Assembly: GCA_046728115.1 (NCBI GenBank)
Contig: JBKPDW010000072.1
Coordinates: 3,022 to 67,021 of the forward strand
Reading direction: 5' to 3'
From: CAVSWN01 sp046728115
GTDB taxonomy: Bacteria > Acidobacteriota > Vicinamibacteria > Vicinamibacterales > CAVVIG01
DNA length: 64,000 bases
Shown here piece by piece: positions 18,457-27,418 of this stretch (the first letter of the stretch is position 1; each line of letters starts with the position of its first letter). Below the pieces are notes generated by a model, which was not told where the DNA came from, did no database searches, and saw only the letters and a list, made by a program, of their open reading frames with translations. The position numbers and the translations under genes were made by a program.

Positions 18457-19777
18457 CGATGCGTCCAGTGCTGTCCCCAATCGAATCGCGGTGGATGCCG
18501 AACTGTTCCAGCAGCGTGAGGTGCAGATTCGCCAGCGGCATGTTCGTCAAGCGGACATGCCGTCCCCCCTTCAGCGTGCCGGCGCCTCCGCCCGCAAGGA
18601 TCATCGGGATGTCGATCGGCGCATGGCTGTTGCTGTCGGCGATCCCCGCGCCGTACATCATCGTCACATGGTCGAGCAGCGTGCCGTCGCCGTCGGGCGT
18701 CGCCTGCAGCTTGCCGAGCAGCTTCGCGAACATCCGCATGTGATAGGCGTTGATCTTGGCGACCTTCGCCACCTTCTCAGGCTCCTGCTGATGGTGCGAG
18801 ATGGGATGGTGCGCATCGGGCACGCCAATCTGCGGATACGTCATGCCGCTGTGCTCGTGCCCCAGCATCAGCGTGATGACGCGCGTGAGATCGCATTGAA
18901 ACGCGAGCACCTCCAGGTCGAGCATCAGGTTCACATGATCTTCCCAGGTCGGCGGGATGCCCGGCGGGTGATCGACGAGCGGTAGCTCGCGATCGCTCTG
19001 CGCTTCGGCGATCTGGATGCGCTGCTCCACGTCGCGGACCGCGTCGAGATATTCGGTGAGCTTCGTCCGATCGTCTGGCGGGAGCGCGCCCTGCAGGTGC
19101 GCGACCTCGTCGCGCACCGAATCGAGCACGCTCCGCTGCCGGCGCAGCCGCGCGAGCCGCGCCATCGGATCGGTGCTCGTCGTGTCGCCGAACAGGCGCT
19201 CGAAAATCGCGCGCGGGTTGTTCTGCGTCGGCAGCGGCGTGTTCGGGCTCTTCCAGCTGATCGTGTTGGTGTAGGGACACGCGAAACCGGTGTCGCAGGC
19301 GCCGGAGGTTTCGCCCGACTCTATCGCCAGCTCGAGCGACGGGACCTGCGTGACCTTGCCGGTTTCCTGCGCGAGGATCTGATCCATCGAGATGCCGGCG
19401 TCGAGCCACGTCTCGCTCGTGGGCGGCGAGACGTCGGTGAGAAACCGCGTGCTTGCCTTGGCGTGCGCGCCGCCGGGCCGTCCCGCCGTCGGAATGCACT
19501 CCAGTCCGCTCAATACGAGCACGTGCTCGCGAAACGGCGCCAGCGCGCGCAGCGTCGGCGTCAGCTCGTAGCCCGTACCCTCGGTCAACGGCAGGTAGTC
19601 CTTCATGATCATGCCGTTGGGCACATACATGACGCCAAACCGGTTGATCGGTCTGGCAGCTGTCTTCTGAAATGCCGAGAGCGCTGGCACCATGCTGTCG
19701 AGCAGCGGCAGCGCCACCATCGACCCCAGGCCGCGCAACACGGTCCGCCGCGGTATCGCACGTTTCGAAATGATCAT
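18434..19777 (-). CDS. DUF1552 family Tat-exported protein (module copy 1)
   Basis: A 447-aa protein. The start at 19777 is supported by a four-base overlap with the DUF1592 gene and an immediate twin-arginine-type signal (PRRTVLRGLGSMVALPLLDSM). Family landmarks are RFGVMYVPNGMIM, LSGLE, PRAIFERLFGD, MLGHEHSGMTYPQIGV and a DAHHPISHHQ histidine cluster. DUF1552 proteins accompany DUF1592 cytochromes in Planctomycetes and Acidobacteriota and have sulfatase/DUF1501-like features, but no proven activity. Paralog of 26077-27417. Confidence 0.9.
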   Translation of the reverse strand: MIISKRAIPRRTVLRGLGSMVALPLLDSMVPALSAFQKTAARPINRFGVMYVPNGMIMKDYLPLTEGTGYELTPTLRALAPFREHVLVLSGLECIPTAGRPGGAHAKASTRFLTDVSPPTSETWLDAGISMDQILAQETGKVTQVPSLELAIESGETSGACDTGFACPYTNTISWKSPNTPLPTQNNPRAIFERLFGDTTSTDPMARLARLRRQRSVLDSVRDEVAHLQGALPPDDRTKLTEYLDAVRDVEQRIQIAEAQSDRELPLVDHPPGIPPTWEDHVNLMLDLEVLAFQCDLTRVITLMLGHEHSGMTYPQIGVPDAHHPISHHQQEPEKVAKVAKINAYHMRMFAKLLGKLQATPDGDGTLLDHVTMMYGAGIADSNSHAPIDIPMILAGGGAGTLKGGRHVRLTNMPLANLHLTLLEQFGIHRDSIGDSTGRIDARILSL

Positions 19778-22215
19778 GGGTCCCCCGACATCGCCATGCT
19801 GAACGGCGTGCTCTTCGCGATGCCTGTGATGATCGACGACCACGTGTAGTCGGCGGCCGCCGCGTCGCCCGCGATCCGACGGACGGCCGGCATGTCGCGA
19901 TAGTCGAGACCTCGCCCCAGTGCGTACGCCAGAAGCTTTCCTGTGAGCGTCCGGGCGAAGTCCTCTTTGTGGCCGGCGACGAAAGCGCGCAGACCGGCGA
20001 TGCCCTCGAACCTGGTGCCGTCCGGAAACGACGCCGACGGATCGATCGAAACGCCGTCGCTCACCGTGCGCCACTTTCCCAACGCGTCGAAGTTCTCGAG
20101 CGAGAAACCCAGCGGATCCATACGCTGGTGACACGACGCGCACGCGGGATTTTTCCGATGCATCTCCATGCGGTCGCGCAGGGATTGCGGCTGACCGTCG
20201 GCGCCCGCCTCTTTGAGCGCAGGGATGTCGGCCGGCGGCGGCGGTGGAGGCGCGCCCAGCACGTTCGCCAGCAGCCATCGGCCGCGCATCGTCACCGACG
20301 TGCGATTCGGGTACGACGTGACCGTCAAGATGCTCGCCTGGCCGAGCAGTCCTCCGCGCGTCGCGTCGGGAAACGTCACGCGCCGGAAATGGCTGCCGTA
20401 CACGTTGCCGATTCCGTAGTGAGCGGCGAGCCGTTCGTTGAGGAACGAATAGTCGGCCGTCAACAGCTCCACGACGCCGCGGTTGTCGCGAAGCTGGCTG
20501 CTGATGAACATCTTCGTCTCCTGCGCCATCGCGTCGCGCAGGTTTTCGTCGAACTCGGGATACAGCTCGGTGTCGGGGACGATGCCCGGAAGTCTGTTCA
20601 GCTCGAGCCATCGGCTCGCGAAGTTGTCGACGAGCGCGTTCGCGCGCGGATCGCGAAGCATGCGGCGCACCTGCTGCTCGAGCGCCGCCGGATCGGTCAG
20701 CTTTCCGCGAATCGCCGCCTCTCGCAGCTCGTCGTCCGGGACGCTGCTCCATAAGAAGAACGACAAACGCGAGGCGATGTCCAGATCGCTGAGGCGATAC
20801 GTGGATCCTGGCGCCACCCCCGCGGGTTCGCGTTCGATGCGGAAGAGAAAGCTCGGCGCCGCGAGGATGCGTTCGAGGCCGCGTTGAATGCCAGCGTCGA
20901 AGCTGCCTTCCGATCGGCCCGACTTGTAGAAATCCAGCAGAGGCTGCAGATCACGATCGGTGACAGGACGCCGATAGGCACGTGCCGCCAGCGTCGACAG
21001 AATCTTCGTCGCGCACGGCAGCTCCGATGCGGCGTCCCGTGGACGGCAGAGAAACACGTGGCGCCGGCTCGCTGAGTCGCCGGCCGCCGGCGCGCCGTAC
21101 GGACCACCGATCATCACGATCTCGACGGCGGGATTGCCATGGTAGTACTCGTTGGTCGTCCGTCCGAAGCCTGTCTGGGGCGGCTGCCGGATGCCTTCAG
21201 GCTCCCAGAAGCGCCTGACGAACGACACGCCCACTTCGTGCAGCCCGGCCTTCACGGGGACGCGCACTTCAAGATGCGCGTCGGCCGTGTGCATGTACTC
21301 TTCGAACTCGGGATCGCCCTGCGTATTTCCGGCGAAATTCTCGGGAGCCGTCATCCCCTTCGCTTCGCCGCCGACGGTGAACCGCTGCAACCGCACGCCG
21401 TCGAGACGGATGTCGATCTGGTGCGGCTCGCCCACGCCGATGATGTAGTCGTACTCCTGTCGCCGCAGCAGGACCTTGATCGTGTACTCGCCATCGAGCG
21501 GAAAAGAATGACGAATCAGCGCGCCGCCCTGCGATCCGAACGGCAGGTCGTCGCCGAGCCGATCGTCCTGCACCAGCGCCTTCGAGATTTTGAACGCCTC
21601 GATCACGGGTTGGAGCGCGGGATCGCCGACAGCGAGGCGGCTCACCGTGCGCGCGGCGGCCAGATAGTTCTCGAGCAGCCCCGGCGACACCGAGAGGACA
21701 GTCGCCACGTTATCGAAGCCTTCCTGATCGGCTTCGTCCGACGGCAGCAGCGCACGTCCATCGATCTCGAGTCCCAGCAGATCCCGAATCGCGTGGGCGT
21801 ACTCGCTGCGGTTCAGGCGGTGAACGGGCACGCGGCCGGGATGGGGCTTCGCCGCAGCCGCTGCGTCGAGCTCGCTTTCCAAGGCCGCGATGGCCGCCTT
21901 GTAGGAGGCGGCATCGGGACGCGGTCGGCCCGTAGGCGGCATCTCGCCCGTGCGCAGCCTGGTCACAACTTTTTCCCACAGCTGCGCGTTGTCGCCGACG
22001 TGGGTCGCATCCAGCGTGTCCAGTTGCAGCCCAGCCGTCTTGAGTCGGCTGTTATGGCAACCGACACAGTACTGATCCAGGATCTCGCGCGTCGTGGGCG
22101 CAGGAGCCGCAGGACTTCCTGTCAGGACGCTAGTCCACGCTGGTGCCAGCGCGATCAGCGCCAGAAGACCGCGCGAACGGGCCGGTCGGTGTGGCATGTC
22201 GAGTTGCTCCGGCAA
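19774..22215 (-). CDS. DUF1592-family multidomain cytochrome c protein (module copy 1)
   Basis: An 813-aa secreted protein. Domains in order: cytochrome motif C50-V-G-C-H54; DUF1587 (HRLNRSEYAHAIRDLLGL); a carbohydrate-binding-like beta domain (DGEYTIKVLL); DUF1595 (AYRRPVTDRDLQPLLDFY); DUF1592 (DIASRLSFFLWSSVPDDEL); DUF1588 (YGSHFRRVTFP, TSYPNRTSVTMRGRWLL); a second heme motif CASCH; DUF1585 (LLAYALGRGLDYRD). These are large periplasmic heme proteins typical of polymer-degrading Planctomycetes and Acidobacteriota, with undefined reaction. Coupled to the DUF1552 gene by a four-base overlap. Confidence 0.92.
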   Translation of the reverse strand: MPEQLDMPHRPARSRGLLALIALAPAWTSVLTGSPAAPAPTTREILDQYCVGCHNSRLKTAGLQLDTLDATHVGDNAQLWEKVVTRLRTGEMPPTGRPRPDAASYKAAIAALESELDAAAAAKPHPGRVPVHRLNRSEYAHAIRDLLGLEIDGRALLPSDEADQEGFDNVATVLSVSPGLLENYLAAARTVSRLAVGDPALQPVIEAFKISKALVQDDRLGDDLPFGSQGGALIRHSFPLDGEYTIKVLLRRQEYDYIIGVGEPHQIDIRLDGVRLQRFTVGGEAKGMTAPENFAGNTQGDPEFEEYMHTADAHLEVRVPVKAGLHEVGVSFVRRFWEPEGIRQPPQTGFGRTTNEYYHGNPAVEIVMIGGPYGAPAAGDSASRRHVFLCRPRDAASELPCATKILSTLAARAYRRPVTDRDLQPLLDFYKSGRSEGSFDAGIQRGLERILAAPSFLFRIEREPAGVAPGSTYRLSDLDIASRLSFFLWSSVPDDELREAAIRGKLTDPAALEQQVRRMLRDPRANALVDNFASRWLELNRLPGIVPDTELYPEFDENLRDAMAQETKMFISSQLRDNRGVVELLTADYSFLNERLAAHYGIGNVYGSHFRRVTFPDATRGGLLGQASILTVTSYPNRTSVTMRGRWLLANVLGAPPPPPPADIPALKEAGADGQPQSLRDRMEMHRKNPACASCHQRMDPLGFSLENFDALGKWRTVSDGVSIDPSASFPDGTRFEGIAGLRAFVAGHKEDFARTLTGKLLAYALGRGLDYRDMPAVRRIAGDAAAADYTWSSIITGIAKSTPFSMAMSGDP

Positions 22216-22230
22216 GTATGCGCCCGAGTC

Positions 22231-23874
22231 TCAGAACTCCGCGAGCGCAAATGCGGTCAGCGTGGTCCCCACTGGCATGAGCACGTATTGGCGGCCGTCG
22301 ACCATATACGTGATCGCACCTGCGTACAGCGACGAACCCGTCTGGAAGTGCCAGAGGTTTTTGCCGGTCTTCGCATCGAACGCCATCAGATTGCCCGACC
22401 CGCCCGCGAACACGAGCCCCGACGCGGTCGACAGCACGCCAGCCCACGACTGCGTCGTGTAGGGAAACTCCCAGCGGCGATCGCCGGTCGCGACGTCGAT
22501 CGCGCGCAGGGCACTGTAATTGGTTTCGATCAGCCGCTGCACCGCGCCGCCCCGATACGCGTCGCCGGCGTTGTAGTCGTCCTTCCAGGAAAAGAAGACG
22601 CCGCACGACTCGCGCGCCGTGACGAAAAACAGACCCAGCGACGGATCGAACGACGGTGGCATCCAGTTCGTGCCGCCGGACTGATCCGGACAGACTTTCG
22701 TCCCTTCCTCACTCGGGACGCTGTTCGGCAGCAGCATCGGCCGGCCGTCGGGTCGAATCTCCTTGGCCCACGTCGTTTCGATGAAGGGCCTGGCTTTGAT
22801 CAGTTTCCCGGTCGCGCGATCGAGCACGTAGAAAAAGCCGTTGCGGTTCGCGAACAGCACCACTTTTCGGAGTTGGCCGTCGAGCGTCAGATCGGCCAGG
22901 ACCGGCATCTGCGTCGAGTCGTAGTCCCAGATGTCGTGCGGCGTGAACTGGTAGTGCCAGCGTATCTTGCCGGTGTCGGCCTCGAGCGCCACGACCGACG
23001 CGGTGTACAAGTTGTCGCCTTCGCGCTCCGCGCCGTTGTAATCGGGTCCCGCGTTCCCGGTGCCCCAGTACACGAGATCGAGTTCCGGATCGTACGCGCC
23101 AGGCACCCAGATCGATCCGCCGCCGTGCTCCCAGGCCTTTGCGTCGGTCCCACGCCAGGTGCCGTGGCCGGGATCGCCCGGGCCGGCCGTCGTGTAGAAC
23201 CGCCAGACCTGCTTGCCGGTCTGCGCGTCGTACGCGTCGATGAAGCCGCGCACACCGTACTCGGCACCGGCCACGCCGACCAGCACTTTGTCTTTCACGA
23301 CGAGCGGGGCGGTCGTGCCGCTGTACCCGTGCCGGTAGTTCTCCATCGCCGTGTCCCACTCGAGCGCACCCGTCTTCCGACTGATTGCCACGACGTGGGC
23401 GTCGAGCGTCGTCTTGAAGAGCCGATCGCCAAGCACGCCGAAGCCACGGTTGACGAGTCCGCAGCAGGCAATGAGTCCACTCGGAAGATCGCGTCTATAC
23501 CGCCAGATCTGCCGGCCGGTGCGGGCATCGATCGCCCAGCCGGTGTCGAGCGGCCCGGTCACATAGATCACGCCGTCGAGCACGAGCGGAGCCGCCTCGA
23601 ACTTGCCGAGCGTGTCGGTCTGAAACTGCCATTGCGCGACAAGGCGATTCACGTTCGCAGGCGTGATCTGCGTCAACGGACTATGTCGATGGTTGGCGTA
23701 GTCGCCTGCGTATGTGAGCCAACGCGCCGGATTCTTCAGGCCCTCGCGCAGGTCCTGCGCCGTGACTTGAGAAACAGGCGGCTGCTGCGCCGCGGCCGGC
23801 CACGAGACCGCCGCGGCCAGAAGTGTCACTCGAATCGTGCGAACCATCACGGCGCGCATGCTCGCCTCCGTCAT
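22231..23874 (-). CDS. PQQ-dependent alcohol dehydrogenase-type quinoprotein
   Basis: A 547-aa protein. The start at 23874 overlaps the cytochrome gene by four bases; an alternative start is 23859. Signal peptide to about residue 30. The C137-C138 pair gives the PQQ-stacking disulfide. D317-Y-D319 (IWDYDS) carries the catalytic Asp and the extra lanthanide-type Asp. Propeller blades include DARTGRQIWRY and DVATGDRRWEF. The diheme cytochrome translated just upstream is its likely electron acceptor. It lies between the two DUF1592 modules, so the modules and the dehydrogenase may act on the same substrate. Paralog of the truncated gene at the window start. Confidence 0.92.
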   Translation of the reverse strand: MTEASMRAVMVRTIRVTLLAAAVSWPAAAQQPPVSQVTAQDLREGLKNPARWLTYAGDYANHRHSPLTQITPANVNRLVAQWQFQTDTLGKFEAAPLVLDGVIYVTGPLDTGWAIDARTGRQIWRYRRDLPSGLIACCGLVNRGFGVLGDRLFKTTLDAHVVAISRKTGALEWDTAMENYRHGYSGTTAPLVVKDKVLVGVAGAEYGVRGFIDAYDAQTGKQVWRFYTTAGPGDPGHGTWRGTDAKAWEHGGGSIWVPGAYDPELDLVYWGTGNAGPDYNGAEREGDNLYTASVVALEADTGKIRWHYQFTPHDIWDYDSTQMPVLADLTLDGQLRKVVLFANRNGFFYVLDRATGKLIKARPFIETTWAKEIRPDGRPMLLPNSVPSEEGTKVCPDQSGGTNWMPPSFDPSLGLFFVTARESCGVFFSWKDDYNAGDAYRGGAVQRLIETNYSALRAIDVATGDRRWEFPYTTQSWAGVLSTASGLVFAGGSGNLMAFDAKTGKNLWHFQTGSSLYAGAITYMVDGRQYVLMPVGTTLTAFALAEF

Positions 23875-24704
23875 CTCGTCGCCGCGTTCGCGGCGCGTAG
23901 CGACGTCAAGTACGACAGCAGATCGTCGAGGTCGCGATCGTTCAGTCGATCGGGCCCGTAGACGGGCATCAACGACTGCTTGTCGATCGTGAGGGTAGTC
24001 AGGTTGGCCTTGAGGAATCCCCGCAGCTGCTCGCGCGTATCCATGATCTGGATCGAGAACTCGTCTTCGTTCTTTTTGACGCCGCGAATCCGCTCCCCCT
24101 CGCGCGTCACGATCGTCACCGGCTCGTATCCCGGCCTGATGACGTCGCTCGATCCTCGCAGCTTGCTCACGAGGCCTGCGCGCGGCCGGCCCGATCCAAT
24201 CCGCGACAGATCGGGGCCGAGCTGCCCGCCACGGCCATTCGCTCTGTGACAACTGCTGCAGTTGGCGCGGAAGATCTGCTCGCCGTTGCCGGCATCGCCC
24301 GTCGATGCCGATGCGGGCGTGGCGTTCAAGGTTCGGACGTAGGCGAGGATTTGCCAGATGTCCTTGTCGAGCACACGCTGCGGATCGGCGGCGGTCATCT
24401 CCGTGCCCGGTACGCCTCGCCGCACGATGTCGAACATCCGGTCGTCGGTCCCACCCGCGGCCCAGAACCCGGTGAGGTCTGGGCCGAGATATCCGCGCGC
24501 ATCGGGACCGTGACAGCCCGCGCACCGTGTACGGAACATTGCGCCGCCGTTGCTGATCGCCTGAGGATTTCCCTCGAGTGGATTCTTCGTGGGACGCGCA
24601 TCGGCGCGCGCCGCGGTCCGATCCTGAGCCATCGCGAGGCGCTCCCCGCCGAGGCCGAGCGCCATCGTCATCAACGCTGCGATCATCGACGCTGTCCGCC
24701 CCAC
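23871..24704 (-). CDS. Secreted diheme cytochrome c
   Basis: A 277-aa protein with signal peptide (about residues 1-27) and two heme sites, C61-A-G-C-H65 and C149-S-S-C-H153. The second half resembles the planctomycete-type heme-binding domain (GYEPVTIVTREGERIRGVKKNEDEFSIQ followed by LMPVYGPDRLNDRDLDDLLSYL). It would shuttle electrons from the overlapping PQQ dehydrogenase. Ten bases separate it from the ankyrin gene upstream. Confidence 0.9.
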   Translation of the reverse strand: MGRTASMIAALMTMALGLGGERLAMAQDRTAARADARPTKNPLEGNPQAISNGGAMFRTRCAGCHGPDARGYLGPDLTGFWAAGGTDDRMFDIVRRGVPGTEMTAADPQRVLDKDIWQILAYVRTLNATPASASTGDAGNGEQIFRANCSSCHRANGRGGQLGPDLSRIGSGRPRAGLVSKLRGSSDVIRPGYEPVTIVTREGERIRGVKKNEDEFSIQIMDTREQLRGFLKANLTTLTIDKQSLMPVYGPDRLNDRDLDDLLSYLTSLRAANAATR

Positions 24705-24714
24705 GGCCGCCTCC

Positions 24715-26073
24715 TTATCGCGTGCCTGGTCTGGCGCCGTTCTCCAGGAGAAACCTGACGACAGTGTCGTACTTCAAGGCTTTCGCCGCATCCAGAGCGG
24801 TGCGACCGTCGACGTTGGCCGCATTGGCATCGACGCCAAGCTCAATGGCCAGTTTGACCGCGTCGAGTGTCAGCTCCTCGCGCGCGCTGCGTTCGGGCAG
24901 GATCCACGCCTCGCCGCCGCCCATTCCGACCGCCGCCATGAGGGCGGTCGTCACGTCCGTCCGGTGTTGAAACCCACTGCCGCCTCTCGCCTCCACGACG
25001 TGATCGCCGTGGTGGACGAACAGCGGATCCGCGCCGTGTGCCACGAGGGTGCGCATGACGTTCGGCTGCGCGAAGCGCGCAGCCAGCCAGAACGGCGTCG
25101 CGCCGACGAGTTCGGGGCTGAAATGAAAGTCTTTCGACGAGCGGCGCGTGGGCGTCCAGTTCCGGACCGGGGCGTTCGCGTCCGCGCCGTGCGTGAGGAG
25201 AACGGTGACCATTCTCTCGTCGCGGCGCATGATCGCGGCATGCAGCGCCGTAAACCCCGCCTCCGCCGCGTTCGGGTCGGCGCGGTGCTCGAGCAGGAAC
25301 TCCACCAGCTCCGGATATCCGGCGTGCGCGGCCAGAGTCACGGCGCCGACCCCCCACGCGTCTCGGTCGTTGACATTGGCGCCCGCAGCCACCAGAAGCT
25401 TAGCCGACGCGAGGTCGCCGACACGCGCGGCGAACATCAATGCCGTCTCGCCCCCGAATGGGACCGACCGGTTGTAGTCGAGATACCCGTGGGGCGGCAC
25501 CGCCATCACCTGGCTCCAGGTGTTCGATCGGGCGTGCACGTCGGCACCGTGCGCGAGCATCACCGCGACGACCTCGGGATGCTTCTGCGCGACCGCCCAC
25601 ATGAGCGCAGTTTGCCCGCGCGCGGCATGTGCGTCGAGGTTGGCGCCTCTGGCGATCAGGTGTTCGACGACCGCTGGATTGCCGGAGCGCGACGCGACCA
25701 TCAGGGGCGTCTCCCCACGCAGGAGCGCCGCATTCGGATTCGCGCCAGCGTCGAGCAATCGCCGGACCATCGCCTCGCTGCCGTTCAGGCAGGCACTCCA
25801 GAGCGGCGTGACGCCTAAATCGGTCGTCGCGTTCACACTGGCGCCGGCGCGAATGAGCAGGTCCGCGCTCTCGACGTCGTTTCGATAGCTTGCCCAATGC
25901 AGCGCGGTGGTGCCATCGGCTTCGGCCGCGTTGACGTCCGCCTTTTTCAGCAGCAGCGCGCGCAGAGTCGCGCTGTCGGCGTTCTTCGCCGCGTCAACGA
26001 GGGCTGGGCGTTCCGCGGCAATGCCCGCAGCGGCACCAAGCCAAACGGCCAATAGCGCGAACAGTCGTCGCAT
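24715..26073 (-). CDS. Secreted ankyrin-repeat protein (module copy 2)
   Basis: A 452-aa protein with a signal peptide (about 1-20) and about nine ankyrin repeats (DGTTALHWASYRNDVESADLL, GETPLMVASRSGNPAVVEHLI, GFTALHAAIMRRDERMVTVLL). It has the same order of features as the 506-aa protein at 16936, including the region with SPELVGATPFWLAARF. It follows the DUF1552 gene by three bases. Confidence 0.9.
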   Translation of the reverse strand: MRRLFALLAVWLGAAAGIAAERPALVDAAKNADSATLRALLLKKADVNAAEADGTTALHWASYRNDVESADLLIRAGASVNATTDLGVTPLWSACLNGSEAMVRRLLDAGANPNAALLRGETPLMVASRSGNPAVVEHLIARGANLDAHAARGQTALMWAVAQKHPEVVAVMLAHGADVHARSNTWSQVMAVPPHGYLDYNRSVPFGGETALMFAARVGDLASAKLLVAAGANVNDRDAWGVGAVTLAAHAGYPELVEFLLEHRADPNAAEAGFTALHAAIMRRDERMVTVLLTHGADANAPVRNWTPTRRSSKDFHFSPELVGATPFWLAARFAQPNVMRTLVAHGADPLFVHHGDHVVEARGGSGFQHRTDVTTALMAAVGMGGGEAWILPERSAREELTLDAVKLAIELGVDANAANVDGRTALDAAKALKYDTVVRFLLENGARPGTR

Positions 26074-26076
26074 GCG

Positions 26077-27417
26077 TTACAGCCCTGACAGCGTGTCGAG
26101 CGGCAGTTCGCCGGTGCTGCCGCCGATCTTCTCCACCGGCGCGCCCATTTTGTCCATCAGCGTGACCAGCAGGTTGGCCATCGTCGGCTCGTCGGAGTAC
26201 TTGAGATGCCGGCCGCCCATGTGCGTCCCCGCGCCGCCGCCCATGATTAGGATCGGCAGGTTGTCCCCGGCATGGCGCGTGCTGTTGGAAATGCCGGAGC
26301 CATAGAGGATCGTCGTGTGATCCAGGAGCGACCCCTCGCCATCGGGCGTCGCGCGCAGCTTGGCCAGGTACTGGGAGAAGAGCTGCGTGTGATATCGGTT
26401 GATCTTCGACATGCGCGCGATCAACTCGGGAATATCGTTGTGGTGCGAGAGCGGATGGTGCGCCTCCGGCACCCCGATTTGCGGGTACGGGCGCGCGCTC
26501 TGTTCCTTGCCGATCATGAAGGTGACGATGCGCGTGAGATCCGATTGAAACGCCAGGAGCTGCAGGTCGAGCATCAGCGCGAGATGATCCTCGAAGACCG
26601 GCGGTGCGCCCTGCGGCTGCTCCAGCGTAGGCAGCTCCAGGTCGGCCTGTTCCTCGGCTCGCTGAATGCGACGCTCGACGTCGCGAATGGCCTCTGTGTA
26701 CTCATCGATCTTGATGTGATCCTGCGGCCCAAGATCCTTCCTGAGGGTCGCGAGCTTCTCCGACACCGAGTCGAGAATGCTCTTGTGCTGCCGCAACCGA
26801 GCTTCGCGCGCGGCGCGGTCCGTGCTGCCGCTGTCGCCAAACAGTCGCTCGAAGACCGCCCGGGGATTCCATTCCATCGGCAACGGCTGCGTCGGACTGC
26901 GCCACGACAGGGTGTGCGTGTAGACGCAGCTCAGGTTGCCGGTGCACGCGCCTGCGTTGGCCGGAACATCCATCGAGAGCTCGAGCGATGCGACCTGCGT
27001 CTCGCCGCCAAAGTGCCGCGCGAGCAGCTGATCGATCGACACGTCCGCGACGATCTCGATTTCGTTCCGTCCTCCGCGCGAGGTGCCCGTCAGAAACGAT
27101 CCAGACGCGCCCGCGTGGATGTAATTCCAGTTCGCCTTGATGCCCGACAGCACGAGCATCTGATTTCGGTACGGCGCAAGGGGTTCCAGAATCGGGGAGA
27201 GATCGAAATCCGTGCCCTCGCCTTTCGGCGACCAGTACTCCATGGCCATGCCATTCGGCACGTAAAAGGTCTGGAAGCGGTGGGCCGGCTTCGCGGCTGC
27301 CCGGCCGCGCCGCGAGAAGGCGGGAAGCATCGCCTCGAGAAAGGGCAGCGCTATCGTTGCGCCCAGGCCCCGAAGGACCGTCCGCCGCGGCAGCGATTTC
27401 GTCGTGAGGAAAGGCAT
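26077..27417 (-). CDS. DUF1552 family Tat-exported protein (module copy 2)
   Basis: A 446-aa protein starting with a twin-arginine-type signal (LPRRTVLRGLGATIALPFLEAM). DUF1552 landmarks are FYVPNGMAMEYW, LSGIKANWNYIHAG, PRAVFERLFGD, MIGKEQSARPYPQIGV and EAHHPLSHHND. It is clearly related to the product of 18434-19777 along its whole length. Its start lies one base from the DUF1592 stop. Confidence 0.9.
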   Translation of the reverse strand: MPFLTTKSLPRRTVLRGLGATIALPFLEAMLPAFSRRGRAAAKPAHRFQTFYVPNGMAMEYWSPKGEGTDFDLSPILEPLAPYRNQMLVLSGIKANWNYIHAGASGSFLTGTSRGGRNEIEIVADVSIDQLLARHFGGETQVASLELSMDVPANAGACTGNLSCVYTHTLSWRSPTQPLPMEWNPRAVFERLFGDSGSTDRAAREARLRQHKSILDSVSEKLATLRKDLGPQDHIKIDEYTEAIRDVERRIQRAEEQADLELPTLEQPQGAPPVFEDHLALMLDLQLLAFQSDLTRIVTFMIGKEQSARPYPQIGVPEAHHPLSHHNDIPELIARMSKINRYHTQLFSQYLAKLRATPDGEGSLLDHTTILYGSGISNSTRHAGDNLPILIMGGGAGTHMGGRHLKYSDEPTMANLLVTLMDKMGAPVEKIGGSTGELPLDTLSGL

Positions 27418-27418
27418 A

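Noticed and set aside
19778..20752. Upstream extension of the DUF1552 frame at 18434
   Set aside because: It lies inside the DUF1592 gene in a shifted frame; the ATG at 19777 precedes the Tat signal.
21139..23961. A 940-codon plus-strand open frame
   Set aside because: It runs antisense across the DUF1592 and PQQ dehydrogenase genes; composition is shadow-like with no motif.
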